The notes under the pieces: generated by a model
What the model saw: only the letters and a program-made list of their open reading frames with translations
What the model was told of the DNA's origin: nothing
Databases searched by the model: none
Assembly (NCBI GenBank): GCA_038237515.1
Contig: JBBRYP010000007.1
Location: 1 to 64,000, forward strand
Source: JBBQDZ01 sp038237515
GTDB taxonomy: Bacteria; Actinomycetota; Thermoleophilia; Gaiellales; Gaiellaceae
Direction: 5' to 3'
DNA: 64,000 nucleotides
Program-made: the position numbers and the translations under genes
In this document: piece after piece, positions 15,398-22,890 of the stretch
How positions within the stretch are numbered: position 1 is the first letter of the stretch
Layout: every line of letters starts with the position of its first letter

Positions 15398-15937
15398 TTG
15401 ATTCTCGCGCTCTTCGAGCACCCGAACGGCGTCGAGCCGCGACCGGGGAACCGGATCGTCTACGACCTCGCGCGCGGGGAGGCGGCCTTCGGCGCCCGCG
15501 GCGTCGAGGGGCCCGCGCTCGTCTGGGAGCTCGTCGAGTACGGCGCGGGCGACGCGCAGCTCGCTGCCGAGGTCGACCTCGACCCCCGCTACGAATGGCT
15601 GATGCGGTGCGACCGGATCGACTTCGCACCCGGTGGGCTCGCCTACCGCCACACCCATCCGGGCCCGGGAATCAGGTACCTCCTGCACGGCTCGATCCGG
15701 ATCGAGAGCGGCAGTGAGTCGCACGAGTTCGGAGTCGGAGAACCCTGGTTCGAGAGCGGCCCGGAACCCGTCTTCGCCGCCGCCTCCCCGAGCGAGGACA
15801 CCGCCTTCGTCCGCGTCATGCTCCTGCCGCGCGAGTGGCAGGGCAAGCGGACGATCCGGTACGTCGACACGGCGGACGAGGCGAAGCCGAAGCTTCAGCG
15901 GCCGACGATCCTCCTCGAGGAGCCGATCGTCATTTGA
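15398..15937 (+). CDS. Cupin-fold protein of unknown function
   Basis: This start gives 179 residues; the frame stays open upstream through the hairpin repeats. TTG at 15398 (ILALFEHPNGVEP) was taken because the codons before it are repeat-derived. The central part has a cupin-like pattern: APGGLAYRHTHPGPGIRYL, HGSIRIESG, and VGEPWFESGPEPVFA. It includes His-x-His of a metal site, so a single-domain metal-binding cupin is likely. No enzyme family is recognised. The stop overlaps the TTG start of the next gene (TTGA), so the cupin and the TPP enzyme are made together. Confidence 0.7.
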   Translation: MILALFEHPNGVEPRPGNRIVYDLARGEAAFGARGVEGPALVWELVEYGAGDAQLAAEVDLDPRYEWLMRCDRIDFAPGGLAYRHTHPGPGIRYLLHGSIRIESGSESHEFGVGEPWFESGPEPVFAAASPSEDTAFVRVMLLPREWQGKRTIRYVDTADEAKPKLQRPTILLEEPIVI

Positions 15938-17580
15938 GTCGCACCGCCGCGCAGGTCCTCGTCGAAGCGCTGGAGCTGAACGGGATCGACGCCGCCTTCT
16001 GCGTTCCGGGCGAGAGCTACCTCGCGGTGCTCGACGCGCTGCACGACTCTCCGATCCGGCTGATCTCGTGCCGGCACGAGGCCGGCGCGGCGAACATGGC
16101 GGAGGCCTACGGGAAGCTGACCGGGCGCCCTGGCGTCTGCCTCGTCACCCGCGGACCCGGCTCGACGCAGGCCAGCGTCGGCGTCCATACCGCCTTCCAG
16201 GACTCGACGCCGATGCTCCTGCTGGTCGGCCAGGTGCCGCGCGCGCTCCTCGGGCGCGAGGCGTTCCAGGAGCTGGACTACCCGAGTGTCTTCGGCGGCC
16301 TTGCGAAGTGGGCGGTTCAGGTCGGAGAGGCCCGCCGCATGCCCGAGCTGCTCGCGTGCGCGTTCTCGACCGCACTCTCGGGGCGGCCGGGGCCTGTCGT
16401 GCTGGCGCTCCCGGAGGACGTGCTCGACGAGGAGATCGACGTCGCAGATGGGATACCCGTGGCCGTCGCGAAGAGCGCACCCGGCTCCGAGGCGCTGCGG
16501 GAGCTGGCCCGGCTTCTAGGCGACGCCCGCCGGCCGCTGCTCGTCGTGGGGGAAGGAGGCTGGACAGCTCGAACCGGAGAGCTCCTGCTGCGGTTTGCCG
16601 AGGCGAACGAGATCCCGGTCGCAGCATCGTTCCGCTGCCAGGACTACGTCGACAACCGTTCGCGGATCTATGCCGGCCCGCTGACGATCGGCATGGATCC
16701 GAAGCTTGCCCAGCGCGTGCGTGCCGCCGACCTGATCGTCGCGATCGGGGGGCGCCTCGGCGAGATTCCCACTCAGGGCTACACGCTCCTCGACTCACCG
16801 AGGCCGCACCAGAGGCTGGTTCACGTCCACCCCGACCCGCGCGAGATCGGGCTGGTTTACGCGCCCGACCTCGGGATCTCGGCGACGCTCGAGCGATGCG
16901 CCGAGGAATTGGGCTCGCTCACAGTCCCGCAAGCGTTGTGGGGCGAGTGGGCGCACGCCGCGCGCGCCGACTACGAGGCGAACCTTCGCCACGAGCCGCA
17001 CGCGGGCGACGCGGTGGACCTGGGAGAGGTGATGGCGCACCTCCGCCGGCGCCTGTCCGAGGATGCGATCCTCACGTGCGGCGCCGGCAACTTCACCGTC
17101 TGGGCGCACCGCTTCTACAAGTTCCGCCGCTACGGAACCCAGCTCGCGCCCCGGAGCGGGGCCATGGGCTACGGCCTGCCGGCGGCGCTCGCCGCGAAAG
17201 TCGTCCACCCGAACCGCGACGTCGTCTGCATCGCCGGCGACGGCGATTTCACGATGAGCGCGCCCGAGCTTGCGACCGCCGTCCAGCACGAACTCGCAGT
17301 CGTGGTGCTGGTCGTGAACAACGGCATGTACGGCACGATCCGCATGCACCAGGAGCGCCACTACCCCGGCCGCGTGGTCGGCACCGAGCTCGTCAACCCG
17401 GACTTCCCGGCGCTCGCGCGCTCGTTCCGCGCCTACGGCGAGCTCGTCGAGCGGACGGAGCAGTTCCCCGGCGCGTTCGACCGGGCCCTCGACGCCGGCC
17501 GGCCCGCGCTCCTCGAGCTGCGGGTCGACCCCAATGCGATCACGCCGCGCGCGAGGCTGAGCGACCTCTCCCGCAGCTGA
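15934..17580 (+). CDS. Thiamine-diphosphate-dependent enzyme, acetolactate-synthase-like
   Basis: The 548-residue protein has the three-domain layout of the acetolactate synthase / benzoylformate decarboxylase superfamily. Glu27 in CVPGESYLAVLDAL activates the cofactor, and the ThDP/Mg motif runs from Gly435-Asp436-Gly437 (CIAGDGDF) to NN in VLVVNNGMYGTI. Such enzymes decarboxylate 2-oxo acids or ligate their acyl-anion. No small regulatory ALS subunit or branched-chain biosynthesis genes are adjacent, so a catabolic 2-oxo acid decarboxylase or lyase is as likely as acetolactate synthase. TTG start overlaps the cupin stop. Confidence 0.88.
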   Translation: MSRTAAQVLVEALELNGIDAAFCVPGESYLAVLDALHDSPIRLISCRHEAGAANMAEAYGKLTGRPGVCLVTRGPGSTQASVGVHTAFQDSTPMLLLVGQVPRALLGREAFQELDYPSVFGGLAKWAVQVGEARRMPELLACAFSTALSGRPGPVVLALPEDVLDEEIDVADGIPVAVAKSAPGSEALRELARLLGDARRPLLVVGEGGWTARTGELLLRFAEANEIPVAASFRCQDYVDNRSRIYAGPLTIGMDPKLAQRVRAADLIVAIGGRLGEIPTQGYTLLDSPRPHQRLVHVHPDPREIGLVYAPDLGISATLERCAEELGSLTVPQALWGEWAHAARADYEANLRHEPHAGDAVDLGEVMAHLRRRLSEDAILTCGAGNFTVWAHRFYKFRRYGTQLAPRSGAMGYGLPAALAAKVVHPNRDVVCIAGDGDFTMSAPELATAVQHELAVVVLVVNNGMYGTIRMHQERHYPGRVVGTELVNPDFPALARSFRAYGELVERTEQFPGAFDRALDAGRPALLELRVDPNAITPRARLSDLSRS

Positions 17581-17601
17581 CCGGGAAGCCGAGTCGCGCG
17601 T

Positions 17602-17630
17602 TTGAACGTCGCGCCCCGGAGTTGTATGGT
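17602..17630 (+). promoter_or_regulatory. Sigma-70-type promoter for the repeat-protein/ketosynthase locus
   Basis: A -35 box TTGAAC (17602-17607) and a -10 box TATGGT (17625-17630) are separated by 17 bases, close to consensus for the housekeeping sigma factor. Transcription would start near 17637, giving a leader of about 50 bases before the ATG at 17686, which has an AGGAGG at 17672-17677. Confidence 0.55.
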
Positions 17631-17685
17631 CGCGGTCGCCGTCGTATCGGCTCCGGCCGATCCCCAGACCCAGGAGGAAGAACCC

Positions 17686-20493
17686 ATGTCGGCTGTCCGC
17701 GTGCTCAACAGCCTCGGCAAGATCTCGTCCCTCGAGCAGGACGAGCTCAACGCTCGCGTCCTCGACACCGCACCGTCCCGCGCGGAGGTCGGGCCGGCCT
17801 TCCATCGCGTCTACGGAAGCTCGCCGCGGCAGGCCGTCCGCCTCGCCGAGGCATTCGCGAAAAGCCTTCCCGAGGTCGATCACCATCGCCAGCTCTTCCA
17901 GCACGTCGCGCTGCGCGACGCGAAGGAGCGCCGGACGCTGATCTCCGGCTACCGGCGGGCGGGTCAGGCGAAGTGGGTCGTGCACGCGATCGGCCAGCTC
18001 CCGGCGGCGCAAGGACGCACGCTGATGAAGGACTTCGTCCTCTCCCCGGCGGGCAGGCGCGACAAGGAGGCCTTGCGTGAGGTTTGGCTGTACGTCGCCG
18101 AGCTCGGGCAGCAGATCCCGACGCGGCCGGTCGAGGCGCCGGAGCACGACGAGCCCCTCGCCGAGGCGATCGGCGACCTCGTCGACGAGCTCCAGCAGGC
18201 GGTCGACTCGGTCGTGGACGCCGTGAAGAACGCCGTCGGCTCGCTCGCCGCCGCGCTCTCGGCCGCCGTCGACTTCACCATCGACCAGATCGCGAACCTC
18301 GCGAAGGCAGTGGTCAAGACCGTGGCCGACATCACCGCCTTCGTGCAGGGTGCGCTCGAGGCCGCGGTCGCGAACGCCTACCAGTTCGTAAAGAAGATGA
18401 TCGACGGGATCGTCCGGGCGGGGAAGGCGATGTTCGACGTTCTCGACGCGGTCGCGGGCTTCGTCGCGAGCGAGCTCGTCACCGTCCTGCGGGCGATCGA
18501 CGAGCTCGGGCACACCCTCGGCGAGCTTCTCGGGTGGATGGCGACGCAGGTTCTCGCAACGATCAAGAAGGTCACGGAGGCGCTCCTCGCGATCGGGAAG
18601 ACGGTCGGAAACCTCCTGGCGCAGGCGGTCAGTCAGAGCTTCGGCTTCCTCCAGAAGGTGGTTCAGTCCCTCGTCGAGCTCGGCCGAACGCTCGGCGAGA
18701 TCCTGGTCGACGTCGTCACCCGGCCGGGAAACCTCCTTCGCGACGTCGTCGACGCCCTCACGGCGATCGGAAAGGCCGTCTCCGAGATCGTCGACGCCGC
18801 CGTCTCAGCGGCCGCCGGCGTTCTCGACGCGGTCGTGCGGGCGCTCGTCGAGATCGGTTCGACGCTCGTCGACCTCGCCAGCTACATCGCCACAGCGGCC
18901 GTCGCCCTCGCGACGCGAATCGCGAAGGCAGCCCTCCAGGCCGGCGCATCGCTCGCCAGACTCGTGGTCGCGATCGCTGCGCACGGGTTCCAGGCGATCA
19001 AGCGCATCGTCAACGCGGCGATCGAGCTGGGAACGGCGCTCGTCGACATCTGCCGGAGCGCACTGAGCCTCGCGACGAACCTCTTGAAGGACATCGTCAA
19101 GGCGGCGATCCAGCTCGGCAAGTCGATCGTCGAGTTCGTCGGCGCAGTGATCGCGTTCACCTACCGGAACGCCGCGCGCGTGATCGACGCGCTGATCGAT
19201 GCCGGCCTGAAGGTCGCCGACCTCCTGGCGGAGGCCGTTTCGAACAGCTACTTCGTCTTCCGCAAGATGGTCAACGGCATTCTCAAGGCGCTGGGCCCGG
19301 TGGGCGAGATCCTCGACTGGGTGCTGACCCAGGCCGCCAACATCGCCTCCGCGCTCTACCGCGAGGCCGTACTCGCGATCCACTTCGTAAAGAAGAGCGT
19401 CGACGAGGCGCTCAACTGGGCAGCGGCCAAGTCGGCCGAGGCGCTGGAGGCGGTCGTGCGAGCGATCGACAGCATCGGCGTCGCGTTCAACCAGGTGCTC
19501 GCGTGGGCGGCCGCCGCGGGCGACGCCGTGCTCGAGCAGCTCGCCGACGTGATCGTCCGCGTCGGCAACTCGATCAGCTACGTCCTCACCTGGCTGGCGA
19601 CGGACGCGATCGACGGCCTGAAGGCGATGGTGCGAGGCCTCTTCAACGCCGGGGCGGCACTCGCCGATCTCGTCGGCTGGATGGTGCTCCGGACGCTCGA
19701 GATCGCGAAGGACGTCCTGACCGAGCTCCTCTCGCTCGGCGCGAACCTCGCCGACATCGTCGCGGACACGATCAAGCACCCGCAGAACGCGCTGACGAAC
19801 CTCGTGAAGGCGGCGCGCGAGATCGGCAAGACGGTGGGTGAGCTCGTCGATTCCGCCTTCGTCCAGCCGGCGCGGGACGCCAAGAAGCGCGTCATCCAGG
19901 CCCTGAAGGAGATCGGCACCGGGCTGGTCGAGGTGCTCGACGGCCTCCTGGAAGGGGCCGTCGGCGCCCTCGACGCGGCGATCGCGATCGTGCTCGAAGT
20001 GTTCGGGAGCTTCCGCAAGCTGCGGGCTGACGAGAAGAAGGAGCTCAAGCTCGTCTACAAGGGCACGCTCCCCTACGAGCAGATCCAGATCTTCGAGGGC
20101 TCGTTCGTCTCGGGGATGAGCGGGTGGTTCCGCGACAACGCCGTCGCCGTCACGACGATGCGGATCGTCCATCTTCCCGACGGCTTCGACACGACGATCT
20201 ACCCGAAGAACCGGCACACGCTCGTCCACGAGCACGGTCACGTCTGGCAGGGCGAAACGACCGGCCCCTACTACATGGGGCACGCCCTCTTCTCGCAGGT
20301 GACGCTCGGCAACGCCGCCTACGACTACGGCGACCAGCCGGCGCTCGTCGCGAACACCGCCGCGGGCGGGAAGCTCGACCACTTCAACCCCGAGCAGCAG
20401 GCGCAGATCATGGCCGACTTCTACATCGAGCTGAAGGAGAACCGGAGCACCGCCGCCTTCGATCCCTACATCGCCGAGGTACGCGCCGCGTGA
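17686..20493 (+). CDS. 935-residue helical-repeat protein with C-terminal HExxH domain
   Basis: Residues 1-158 form a helical, mostly soluble N-domain. Residues 159-743 are about twenty tandem 29-residue units that pack Ala, Leu, Val and Ile, typically beginning G-x-[TS]-[LV]-x-[DE]-[LI] and ending [KR]-x-V-x-x-[AL]-x-x-[IL]. Residues ~785-935 are a separate domain with H848-E-H-G-H852-V-W-Q, a zinc-protease-type motif inside LVHEHGHVWQGETTG. That domain resembles the HExxH domains found next to toxins or contractile-injection genes. No signal peptide is seen. The ATG at 17686 has a strong AGGAGG 8 bases upstream; an earlier in-frame ATG at 17602 overlaps the promoter. It is first in a five-gene coupled set. 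Possible roles include a membrane- or lipid-associated scaffold or a tape-measure-like rod; the function is unknown. Confidence 0.85.
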   Translation: MSAVRVLNSLGKISSLEQDELNARVLDTAPSRAEVGPAFHRVYGSSPRQAVRLAEAFAKSLPEVDHHRQLFQHVALRDAKERRTLISGYRRAGQAKWVVHAIGQLPAAQGRTLMKDFVLSPAGRRDKEALREVWLYVAELGQQIPTRPVEAPEHDEPLAEAIGDLVDELQQAVDSVVDAVKNAVGSLAAALSAAVDFTIDQIANLAKAVVKTVADITAFVQGALEAAVANAYQFVKKMIDGIVRAGKAMFDVLDAVAGFVASELVTVLRAIDELGHTLGELLGWMATQVLATIKKVTEALLAIGKTVGNLLAQAVSQSFGFLQKVVQSLVELGRTLGEILVDVVTRPGNLLRDVVDALTAIGKAVSEIVDAAVSAAAGVLDAVVRALVEIGSTLVDLASYIATAAVALATRIAKAALQAGASLARLVVAIAAHGFQAIKRIVNAAIELGTALVDICRSALSLATNLLKDIVKAAIQLGKSIVEFVGAVIAFTYRNAARVIDALIDAGLKVADLLAEAVSNSYFVFRKMVNGILKALGPVGEILDWVLTQAANIASALYREAVLAIHFVKKSVDEALNWAAAKSAEALEAVVRAIDSIGVAFNQVLAWAAAAGDAVLEQLADVIVRVGNSISYVLTWLATDAIDGLKAMVRGLFNAGAALADLVGWMVLRTLEIAKDVLTELLSLGANLADIVADTIKHPQNALTNLVKAAREIGKTVGELVDSAFVQPARDAKKRVIQALKEIGTGLVEVLDGLLEGAVGALDAAIAIVLEVFGSFRKLRADEKKELKLVYKGTLPYEQIQIFEGSFVSGMSGWFRDNAVAVTTMRIVHLPDGFDTTIYPKNRHTLVHEHGHVWQGETTGPYYMGHALFSQVTLGNAAYDYGDQPALVANTAAGGKLDHFNPEQQAQIMADFYIELKENRSTAAFDPYIAEVRAA
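18160..19914 (+). repeat. About 20 tandem 29-residue (87-bp) helical repeats
   Basis: Reading the translation in steps of 29 residues from residue 159 keeps Gly (or Ala) at position 1, a hydrophobic residue at 4, 7 and 8, a basic or polar residue near 20 and hydrophobics at 22, 23, 26 and 29. This holds for units 1-13 without gap; unit 14 is 33 residues and unit 20 is 30. At least eleven consecutive units are exactly 29 residues. DNA identity between units is low, so the array is old and maintained at the protein level. Confidence 0.85.
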
Positions 20494-21449
20494 CGCGAGA
20501 ACCGGGCGCCTTCGCGGTCGCGGCGCCGCGCCCGGCCCTCCAGGAGCTGCGACAGCTCGTGCAGGCCCACGAGCTGTCGCGGCCGGTGCACGTCCACGTG
20601 CTGCCGGAGGACGGGCTCGCGCCGGAGCGGGGACGCCTCCAGGAGCTCCTCGCCGGCGCCGACGGCCTGCTGCTGGTCGGGAACCGCCGGCGCGCGCCGC
20701 GCACGATGCTGGCCGGCCCCTTCGTCGCCGACCCGGGCGGGCGTCTCGTCCCCGTCGGCTGGCTCCCCGATCTCGGGCCGGGCCTGGCGACGTTCGCACG
20801 TGCGGCCGCGCGGGTCGCTCGCCGCGCCCGCGAGCGCGTGGGCCCGGTGGCCGTGCTCGGCCAGTGGGACGACCAGTACCTGCACCTCGCGACGCGGATG
20901 GAGGCGCGGCTGGCGCGCTGCGCGGACCGCTTCCGCGTGCTCCGCTGGACCGCTGAGCGGCTGACGCGCGACGATCTCGTCCGCGGGCTGCGCTACGGGG
21001 TCGGCGCCGCCGTCTACTTCGGGCACGGCCGCCCGATCGGCTGGGCCGGCTACCACGGCCTCCGTGCCCACCACATCCTCGAGCGTGAGGGCGAGCCCAT
21101 CGGCGGCGTCTTCTCCGTCACCTGCCTGACCGCCAGCCGCCGCCGGACGGGACTCGCGTTCTCCGAGCAGCTCGTCCTCGGAGGCGCCGCCGCGGCGGCG
21201 GTCGGCGCGGTGATCCCCGTCCACCACGTCGAGAACATGCGCTGGATGCTCGGCCTGGCCGACGCCCTGCACGCCGGCGAGACCGTCCTCGGGCCGGCGC
21301 TCCTTCGCGCCGCACCCCGACCGGCAGGTGGGCCCGAGCCTTACCGGATCGTGGGCGATCCACTCGCCCGGCTCGTCGGCGCCGCGGATGCAGACCGGCA
21401 GGCGAGGGCGGTGTACGCCCCCGCCCCCGACTCGCTCTCGTGGAACTGA
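20490..21449 (+). CDS. C25 (gingipain-like) caspase-fold cysteine peptidase homologue
   Basis: The 319-residue protein has the two catalytic hallmarks of clan CD C25 peptidases: His179 in AVYFGHGRPIGW and Cys212 in GVFSVTCLTASR. They are followed by the FSEQLVLGGAAAAAVGAV strand-loop typical of gingipain-like domains. The His-Cys spacing is 33, the same as in gingipain R (His211, Cys244). There is no signal peptide or immunoglobulin-like C-domain, so it is probably intracellular. GTG start overlaps the stop of the repeat protein (GTGA), and its own stop overlaps the ACP start by 10 bases. Substrate unknown; the repeat protein next door is an obvious candidate. Confidence 0.72.
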   Translation: MTREPGAFAVAAPRPALQELRQLVQAHELSRPVHVHVLPEDGLAPERGRLQELLAGADGLLLVGNRRRAPRTMLAGPFVADPGGRLVPVGWLPDLGPGLATFARAAARVARRARERVGPVAVLGQWDDQYLHLATRMEARLARCADRFRVLRWTAERLTRDDLVRGLRYGVGAAVYFGHGRPIGWAGYHGLRAHHILEREGEPIGGVFSVTCLTASRRRTGLAFSEQLVLGGAAAAAVGAVIPVHHVENMRWMLGLADALHAGETVLGPALLRAAPRPAGGPEPYRIVGDPLARLVGAADADRQARAVYAPAPDSLSWN

Positions 21450-21691
21450 TCGAGGACGAGATCCGGAGCATCGTCGCCGAGGTCGGGGAGCTCGACCCGG
21501 CCCTCGTCTCGGCCGAGGGGACGCTCTCGGAGGCTGGAGTGGACTCCCTCCTCCAGGTCGAGATCGCCGTCGAAATCGAGCGCAGGTACCGCATCCGCTT
21601 CGACGAGGACGAGCTCAAGCAGCTCTCGAGCTTTGCGAGCCTCGTGACGCTGACGCGGGAGAAGCTCGCAGCCGCGGCCGAACCCGGGTGA
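21440..21691 (+). CDS. Acyl carrier protein
   Basis: The 83-residue acidic protein has the four-helix ACP pattern and the phosphopantetheine site Ser36 in EAGVDSLLQVEI, followed by IERRYRIRFDEDELKQLSSF. The prosthetic arm would be added by a holo-ACP synthase encoded elsewhere. It starts at GTG 21440 inside the end of the peptidase gene, and its stop overlaps the ketosynthase start (GTGA). This tight packing implies a dedicated carrier for the adjacent ketosynthase pair instead of the housekeeping fatty-acid ACP. Confidence 0.92.
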   Translation: MELIEDEIRSIVAEVGELDPALVSAEGTLSEAGVDSLLQVEIAVEIERRYRIRFDEDELKQLSSFASLVTLTREKLAAAAEPG

Positions 21692-22890
21692 GATCCGGCC
21701 GCGACCCCGTCGTCACCGGGCTCGGCGTCGTCAGCGCGATCGGTTCGGGAACGGAGGAGTTCTGGCGCTCGCTGCTGGAGGGGCGCCAGGGAGCCGCGAC
21801 GGTGCGCAGCTTCCAGACGGGCGGGTATCCATCCTCGCTCGGCTGCGAGGTACGAGACCTGGCGCCTGCGCCCGAGCGTCCGGACGGCTCGCGGGTCGGG
21901 CGGGCCGCGCGGCTCGCGGTCGCTGCGGGAATGGAGGCCCTCGCGCATGCGGGGCTGACAGACGCCGGGGTCGCGGGCTCCGCCCTCTGCCTCGGCACGA
22001 CGATGGGCGAGTCCTGCTGGATCGAGGCCTGGCCGCCCGAGAGCCTCGTCGCCGGCGATGGTCCGGCGGCCGAGCTGCTGCGCTCAGCTCCGGAGCAGGT
22101 CGGTTTCGACGCCGCGGCTCTGCTCGGACTCGAGGGGCGGGTGACCGTGCTCGGGGGCGCCTGCGCCGCCGGAAACTACGCGATCGGGCACGCCGCCGAC
22201 CTCGTCCGCCTCGGCCGCGCGGAGCGGGTACTCGCCGGGGGCGTCGACGCCTTCTCGCGGGTTGCCTTCACGGGTTTCGCGCGCCTGGGCGCTCTCGCCT
22301 CGGAGGCGTGCCGCCCCTTCAGCGCCGATCGCGACGGCATCGTCCTGGCCGAGGGGGCCGGGATGATCGTGGTCGAGTCACGGGAGGCGGCGGAGGCGCG
22401 AGGTGTACGGCCGCTGGCACTCCTCGCCGGCTTCGGACTCTCGAGCGACGCCTTCCACATCGTCAGCCCCGATCCCGCCGGCCGCGGCGCGGCGCGCGCG
22501 ATGGAAGCGGCACTCGCGGATGCAGGGCTCGCCGGGGGCGAGATCGACTACGTCTGCGCCCACGGCACGGGCACGCCCGCGAACGACCGCGCGGAGGTGG
22601 CGGCCGCGGAGGCGATCTTCGGAACCCGGAAGGTGCCGATGAGCTCGATCAAGGCCCTCACCGGTCATGCCCTCGGGGCCTCGAGCGCCCTGGAGGCGGT
22701 GGCGTGCATCCTGGCGCTGCGGGAACAGACCGCGCCGCCGACCTGGAACTTTCGAGCGCGCGATCCCGAGTGCGACTGGGACGTCGTCCCCAACGAGCCG
22801 CGGCCCCTTCGCCTCGCGCGCGTCCTCAACAACGCCTACGCCTTCGGCGGCAACAACGCGTCGCTCGTCCTCGAGCATCCCGAGCCGTGA
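21688..22890 (+). CDS. Beta-ketoacyl-ACP synthase (KAS II / FabF-like)
   Basis: The 400-residue condensing enzyme has the complete C-H-H triad: Cys159 in LGGACAAGNYAIG, His292 in CAHGTGTPAND and His327 in ALTGHALGASS. It also has the N-terminal VVTGLGVVSAIG and the C-terminal NNAYAFGGNNASLVLE. It should catalyse decarboxylative Claisen condensation of malonyl-ACP with an acyl group. It is translationally coupled to the ACP before it and the KS-like protein after it, the arrangement of type II polyketide or specialised fatty-acid systems. No acyltransferase, ketoreductase, dehydratase or thioesterase gene is adjacent. Confidence 0.93.
   Translation: MRSGRDPVVTGLGVVSAIGSGTEEFWRSLLEGRQGAATVRSFQTGGYPSSLGCEVRDLAPAPERPDGSRVGRAARLAVAAGMEALAHAGLTDAGVAGSALCLGTTMGESCWIEAWPPESLVAGDGPAAELLRSAPEQVGFDAAALLGLEGRVTVLGGACAAGNYAIGHAADLVRLGRAERVLAGGVDAFSRVAFTGFARLGALASEACRPFSADRDGIVLAEGAGMIVVESREAAEARGVRPLALLAGFGLSSDAFHIVSPDPAGRGAARAMEAALADAGLAGGEIDYVCAHGTGTPANDRAEVAAAEAIFGTRKVPMSSIKALTGHALGASSALEAVACILALREQTAPPTWNFRARDPECDWDVVPNEPRPLRLARVLNNAYAFGGNNASLVLEHPEP

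Noticed and set aside
15633..18080. 815-codon plus-strand frame across the cupin and TPP enzyme genes
   Set aside because: It is a shadow: Arg/Pro-rich, no motifs, and overlaps well-supported genes in another frame.
17686..20493. Phage tail tape-measure protein
   Set aside because: The hydrophobic helical repeats resemble such proteins, but no tail, baseplate or sheath genes are nearby and the C-terminal HExxH domain and ACP/KS neighbours do not fit a phage tail.
18805..20799. 664-codon minus-strand frame antisense to the 29-residue-repeat gene
   Set aside because: Composition is a reverse shadow of the helical repeats (Asp/Leu/Glu/Val/His/Arg), with no start signal. The plus-strand gene has promoter, Shine-Dalgarno site and recognisable C-domain.
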